From Citrus sinensis (taxonomy: Eukaryota; Streptophyta; Magnoliopsida; Sapindales; Rutaceae): 64,000 nucleotides of DNA. A program made the translations under genes and the position numbers. The notes beneath the pieces were generated by a model. The model was not told where the DNA came from and made no database searches. It saw only the letters and a list, made by a program, of their open reading frames with translations. The DNA is taken from assembly GCF_022201045.2 (NCBI RefSeq), contig NC_068564.1, forward strand, positions 620,001-684,000, read 5' to 3'. Of the stretch, positions 59,571 through 64,000 are shown piece by piece (position 1 is the first letter of the stretch; every line of letters starts with the position of its first letter).

Positions 59571-59997
59571 AATATCTATTTGGTACAACTTATCTAATAA
59601 CTATAAGTGATTATTTAATCCCATAAACTATTTTTAATTTTCTTTGTTACTGTTTAATCAGTTTTTGAGTAGAGCTTTTGAAGATTAAATAAGTTATTTT
59701 CCATCACCTAGTAAAAGATCAAATTTTGGGTTTTTGAAAATAGAGGTTGATTTTTTTTTAAATGTTAAAATGCCTAAAATATTCTTTACTTATTTCATAA
59801 CCTTATTTCATTCCTTTCATAACTTGACTTTAAATAACTTACTTATTAAAGTAATTTTCGAATTTTCTAATAAAAGCTCTAATTGACAATCAAACAATTA
59901 ATTTTTTTTTTTTAGTGAAAGTTGTATTTGTAAAAGCTCTACTAAAAAAAAATCTACTTAAATAAGCTCTATTTGAAAAATTATACTAAATGGAACC
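59571..59997. mobile_element. Old Tourist-like MITE related to 53620-53979
   Basis: Left AATATCTATTTGGTACAACT; right (inverted) GGTTCCATTTAGTATAATTT; shares the interior AAAATTTGAGC/ AAATTTTGGGT block next to TAGAGGTT and the AAGCTCTA units with the younger copy. More diverged ends; the flanking TTA and TAA no longer match exactly. Confidence 0.65.
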
Positions 59998-60000
59998 TAA

Positions 60001-62575
60001 GTATAAGATCAAATCATTAAGGAATTCAAATCCCATAAACAATAGAACATAATTATTAGCGAAGAACTAAATATTTCTGAAACGAGAAAAAAAAAATCCG
60101 ACTTAAAAGTTATGAGTAGTGTATTTAGAGATTGAACTTTGCGCTAACTCAAAATGTTTATATGTTTCATTTCACTTCCTCGCTTTTCAATTAATTACAT
60201 TATGGCTTCATACGTAGAATTAATATTGGACTTGATTTCAGAAAATTTTCAGTCGACATCTACAACAGGCATATAGTAATTGCATATGCTGGTGCTTAAT
60301 TCCTTTGACAGGATGCATGCAGTGGTCAACTTTATTAGAATATTTGCAATTAATCCATGGACCACAAAGGAAGGGGGGGGGGGGGAAAGTTAGAAAGTGC
60401 AATTGCAAATTTTTTTCGAATTTGCTTTCTAAGAATGAGAGAGAAGCCTCGAGAAAGGGGAGATCACTCAAAACCCTAATATCAATGAGTTGACAAAATT
60501 TGAGCAATCTAAAACAAGCATCCAAAGTCAAACAAAGACAAGAAGCATATCAACTAATAATTATTTTCATTTGGGTTCCTTTTTTGTGCAAATAATTGTC
60601 AAGATACAGATGGTTTTACACTGGTACATAAGCTGATAGGTCAACATGAACAATGCCAAAGCAATAGGTAATAGTGCCTCATTTGCCTACTTTTTATAAA
60701 TTGTTTCCATTTTTCCCCTAATAAAGAATTTAAGATGAGGAGAAAATGAATAAATAAATATAAATAAAGCATGCAAATGGGTGCCACGAGCAAGCGTTCT
60801 TACAGTCGTAAGAAAGCACTAAATGATAGCGACTTGAAACCAATTACCTCATTCTCATTATCATCCCTTACTTCAAATGGAACTTGGCTACTTATTTTTT
60901 CATATGCGGTTTGAATTATCATGGGGTTCTATGTCTTTTGCTTGTAGTGTTTATTCGGGACATGAAAATACTTGAAAAGGAATATGAAAATTAATATGTT
61001 AATATGAACAAAAAACTATTTACACATTGTGTTATAATGTGAAAATGTATCTGTTTAACACACTCCATGTGGTTCGTTTATTTTATTTTATTTTTTCCGT
61101 AAATGCTTCTCATTAAAAGATAAAGTATGGTGCTTACTTAGCATTACAATTACAAGGTGTTATGTGTAGTTAGTTCTGTTTCAAGTTGAGCTTTGTTGTT
61201 CCCGTTCACAATTTGAAAGTGCATGTTTTGAGTTAAGGATATATTTGAAACTACGCTATATTGCCTAGCAATAATAACATTAAAGAATTAATTATTTAAC
61301 AATGTTGTTCAATATCAAATTTACATATTTTAAAATGTGCGAACAGATAGACGGGAGAATTATTAGCCGATATTTAGACATATCTTTTCAATTTCGAGAA
61401 GTTGATGGTAATAATGTCATAGCATTTAAAATGAACATGTTGAACATTGGGTTCAAATTTTCCACTTGGAACTGTTTGAATCTTGCATTTTGTATTTGGC
61501 AACAATGCTGAAGTCCTTTTCAATACAATTTACAATGATCGCATAGACATAGCGAAAGAGACTTTATAAAAATGCATAACAATTTGAAACTCCGGTGCCC
61601 TTTGAGATGAAGTTAGGGCTAACAAGTTTTGAAAAGTCTTTAGTGGGGTTCAAGCCATGTACAACAGTTCAGGAAATCAATCATTTTCGCCTATTATTGC
61701 TGGGTGACCATTTTTTCTTATTCTTCAGAAACAAATTGAAACTAAGATCAATCAAAGAACCAACCGGAAAGATTTGTCGGTGATAAGGGGCTTATCTTCC
61801 CAAATTCTATGTCCCACAGAACTTGGAAATGGGATAGGGAAAATAAATTAATTGCCACGAATTTAGAGCTATAAGGCCCCATGCAAGTACTAAAGAAACT
61901 ATGTGTAGGTTGACTTAACTGAATACTCAATACTTGAAACTAGAATTAATTTGAGGATAAGATTAATTCATTTCATTTGGCCAGAGTTATAACTGATTAC
62001 ACAATGGAAAATGAGAAATTTCCGTATTGAACTGTGAAGCTTCTTTCGGTGGGGCTAGATGCTGGATTAATGGCACCATATATGCCGTAATTCTTTCTGC
62101 CATTGTAGTCAAATGGGTTACAAGATATGATACCATTTCCATGTCGCAATAATAACAATTGAACCCCAAAAAAAGTCTAGCACTAATCAGTAGTGGAAGA
62201 TCTTACCCGCAAAAATATAAATATATAGAAATAAAAGAAACTTCTAAATTGTACGGATGAGAAATATTTCCTTTTTTTCATTCTTTTTTTTATAACTAAA
62301 CTAGTATTTTCTTGTAATTTCTTAAGCCAGATTTTAGGTATGTTATAGCTAAAAGTTCATTTTCAGTGCATACACATTTTCTATAAAAATGATTGGCTGC
62401 TATTTGTATGCAAATTGTTCAACTAATTAAAGAAAACTGAACACATACTTTATAACACATGATAGTGTAATGCAACATATTTTTCAAAATTTCAAAAGTG
62501 AAGATTTCTATTCAATGGGTCAGCAGAAGCACGAGTCCCCAATAATATATGTAAAGTTTTTTTTTGAAAGTACAT
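60001..62575. other. Gene-poor stretch before the second Pack-MULE
   Basis: AT-rich with a G-run at 60374-60385. No coding similarity recognised; frames of 60-97 codons here show no family motif. Confidence 0.5.
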
Positions 62576-62585
62576 GTAAAAAATA

Positions 62586-63671
62586 GGAAAATGATGTTCT
62601 CACACATTCGCGCACAAACGTTTGCACAAAACGGTGCGTTTTGTTTTAAAACGCTCTTCAAACGTGCACAAGAACACACACGCTCACGCTCATGCTCTTC
62701 CCAGCTCGTCACACTCACGTTTGCCTCCTTTCATTGCAACAAAAAACCTTGTTCCTTTCACTGCAACAAAAACCTAGCAGCTTCCTCATTCTCTAGACAC
62801 TATTCTCTCTCGCTCTAAGCTCTGTACTGCCTCATTCTCGCTGGATCTGTTTTGCCACACTCTCTCGGCTCCGATCTCCCCCAATCTCTCGATCTCAGTT
62901 TCATCACTCTCTCTACCCCATTTGGGCCACTTGGATTTTGAATGGTTATTGTTGAGGGTATCGTGATTTTGAGTTGTATTGATATTAGCTTTGGATTTTG
63001 AACGAATTGATTTATATAAATGCATCAAGATTTGTAAAGAAAAAGAATTTAAATAAATTATCGTTGTTACTTTCAGATCTGGTTGTATATACGTAGTTGA
63101 CAGATAAAAAAATTCCAAGGGCTCCCTCTTTGCATAAAGTTGTTGAGCCTGCAAATTTTGTACAGAAGCCATGATTATCTTATCCTCGCACGGCTCATTG
63201 CCTTGCTTCGGGTGATATCCTGGTGTCATGCCTTGGAGATAAGGATGGAAATGCTGAGGGAAATGGATTTCTTCTCCTTGACTCAGAATTCAATGTGAAA
63301 GGAAGGTAAAACAATAGATTTGTGTAAACTTGGGCTACTATCTTGCTTTTTTCATGCTATTCACTATTTTAAATAATGTAAACTTGAGCTTAAAAAACAG
63401 ATTCATGCAAGTGATGTTGCAAATTATTTGAACAATGTGAGGCGGTGATATTGTTTGTCATTAGTTCAGCGAAGGGAGAATGAAAAGCTGCTGCGTTTTT
63501 GTTGCAATGAAAGGAGCTTTTTAGAATGAAAACCGAGCTGTTGCAGTGAAGGGAGAATGAAATGTAACGTGCGCGTGTCTTGTGAAATTATGAGTCGTCT
63601 TTTAAAGGTTGCACAAAACGCACCGTTTTGTGCAAACCTTTGTGCTCGTTTTTGTGAGCATATCGCTACTG
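62586..63671. mobile_element. Pack-MULE-like element with a selenium-binding-protein exon (1086 bp)
   Basis: Inverted ends: left ATGTTCTCACACATTCGCGC then GTTTGCACAAAACGGTGCG; right (inverted) ATATGCTCACAAAAACGAGC then GTTTGCACAAAACGGTGCG. Similarity continues inward (CTCCTTTCATTGCAACAAAA on both sides, inverted). Flanked by an exact 10-bp duplication GTAAAAAATA (62576-62585 and 63672-63681), within the Mutator range of 9-11. No transposase. It holds one exon of a host selenium-binding protein gene with pieces of both neighbouring introns, showing capture of genomic DNA. Confidence 0.85.
63077..63305 (+). pseudogene. Captured selenium-binding protein (methanethiol oxidase) exon
   Basis: Begins after an intact acceptor (TTACTTTCAG) with SGCIYVVD, then in the next frame PRAPSLHKVVEPANFVQKP, a stop, and SYPRTAHCLASGDILVSCLG, DKDGNAEGNGFLLLDSEFNV, KGR, ending at an intact donor (GGAAG-GTAAAA). 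This matches the plant SBP1 stretch IYVIDTxxNPRAPSLHKVVEP to DSEFNVKGRW. One frame change, after VVD, and one in-frame stop (in the QKP-SYP region, where T-G-L/A is usual) make it non-functional. An open 147-codon frame on the opposite strand is a shadow. Confidence 0.85.
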
Positions 63672-63747
63672 GTAAAAAATATATATCTGTAAATTTGATA
63701 GAGCTAAAAACATCATTGTCTACACTTGTTTGCCATTTTTTCCGGCC

Positions 63748-63904
63748 CTAGTTTGAATTCCCAAGACGGTTGCTTTCATTTTCAAAAAAGTCGATTTCCT
63801 GCAACAGTTTTGCGAGCTTTGCAGCATTGTCTTCCTGAATTCGAGATGGAACCTTTTCTTGATAACCAGGAGCATTAATTATCTTCTCCAATTTCTCCCG
63901 TTGC
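63748..63904 (-). CDS. Valyl-tRNA synthetase, organellar type: last exon only
   Basis: Minus-strand exon after an acceptor (CCGAACAG) at 63904, reading QREKLEKIINAPGYQEKVPS, RIQEDNAAKLAKLLQEIDFF, ENESNRLGNSN and a stop at 63748. This is the C-terminal coiled-coil arm of bacterial-type valine-tRNA ligases, closest in my memory to the plant organellar enzyme (Arabidopsis EMB2247, At5g16715), which charges tRNA-Val in plastids and mitochondria. The rest of the gene lies beyond the window; 63905-64000 is intron. The 3' end of the gene abuts the Pack-MULE at 62586-63671. Confidence 0.75.
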
Positions 63905-64000
63905 CTGTTCGGATAGAGATAACATTATGATTCAAATATTGAAATCAAAACACCATTAATAACCCCCAGATGCCAAAAGGCAAAAAAAAAATAAAAATGG

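Noticed and set aside
62786-63229. 147-codon minus-strand frame
   Set aside because: Antisense to the captured selenium-binding-protein exon and its intron; no family motif.
1-64000. LTR retrotransposons, CRISPR arrays, rRNA and tRNA genes
   Set aside because: No paired long terminal repeats with primer-binding site, no spacer-repeat array and no tRNA fold recognised by eye; the RNase H-like tail at 23997-24160 fits a LINE because of its A-run.

Overview
This is a window of plant nuclear chromosome from a eudicot. The evidence is an AT-rich intergenic background, multi-exon genes with short GT-AG introns, plant-only families (NAC, LRR/malectin receptor kinase, invertase/pectin methylesterase inhibitor, CCT-domain regulator), TA/CA microsatellites, many small TIR transposons and LINE relics. 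The protein style would fit a woody rosid such as Citrus, but that is an impression and is not proven by anything in the window.

Layout. 1-5517: the 3' part of an LRR-malectin receptor kinase gene (+), cut by the window edge. 6150-6845: LINE relic. 7198-7809: intronless coiled-coil membrane protein of unknown function (-). 8261-8436: last-exon relic of an aldo-keto reductase. 9046-14645: accessory region made of three related segments (one old, two younger in tandem) carrying a small membrane-protein-like reading frame and several MITEs. 16211-16945: intronless divergent NAC factor (+). 19095-19649: secreted invertase/pectin methylesterase inhibitor (+) with a fold-back MITE just upstream. 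22245-25439: acetylornithine aminotransferase (+). 26714-28533: TPR protein with acidic tail (+). 30393-35985: cyclin T (+). 37885-42810: CYP59-type cyclophilin with RRM, zinc knuckle and RS tail (-). 42949-44698: a Mutator-like element that has captured pieces of two unrelated host genes, 14-3-3 and apyrase. 45850-48735: At4g15545-like coiled-coil protein (+). 55192-56421: CCT-domain protein (+). 62586-63671: a second Mutator-like element with a captured selenium-binding-protein exon. 63748-63904: the last exon of an organellar-type valyl-tRNA synthetase (-), running out of the window.

Biology. Most genes are independent housekeeping or regulatory loci. Cyclin T and CYP59 lie tail to tail, and both families act on phosphorylation of the RNA polymerase II C-terminal domain, a suggestive pairing. 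The most unusual content is the transposon-driven gene-fragment capture. Both Pack-MULE-like elements have terminal inverted repeats and exact target-site duplications readable by eye (ATTTGTCGA and GTAAAAAATA). One sits 138 bp in front of the CYP59 start codon, the other 76 bp beyond the valyl-tRNA synthetase stop. No CRISPR array, rRNA or convincing tRNA gene was seen, and no LTR element was recognised. All exon boundaries are my own reading of GT-AG sites and family similarity; reading-frame continuity was checked across the junctions.
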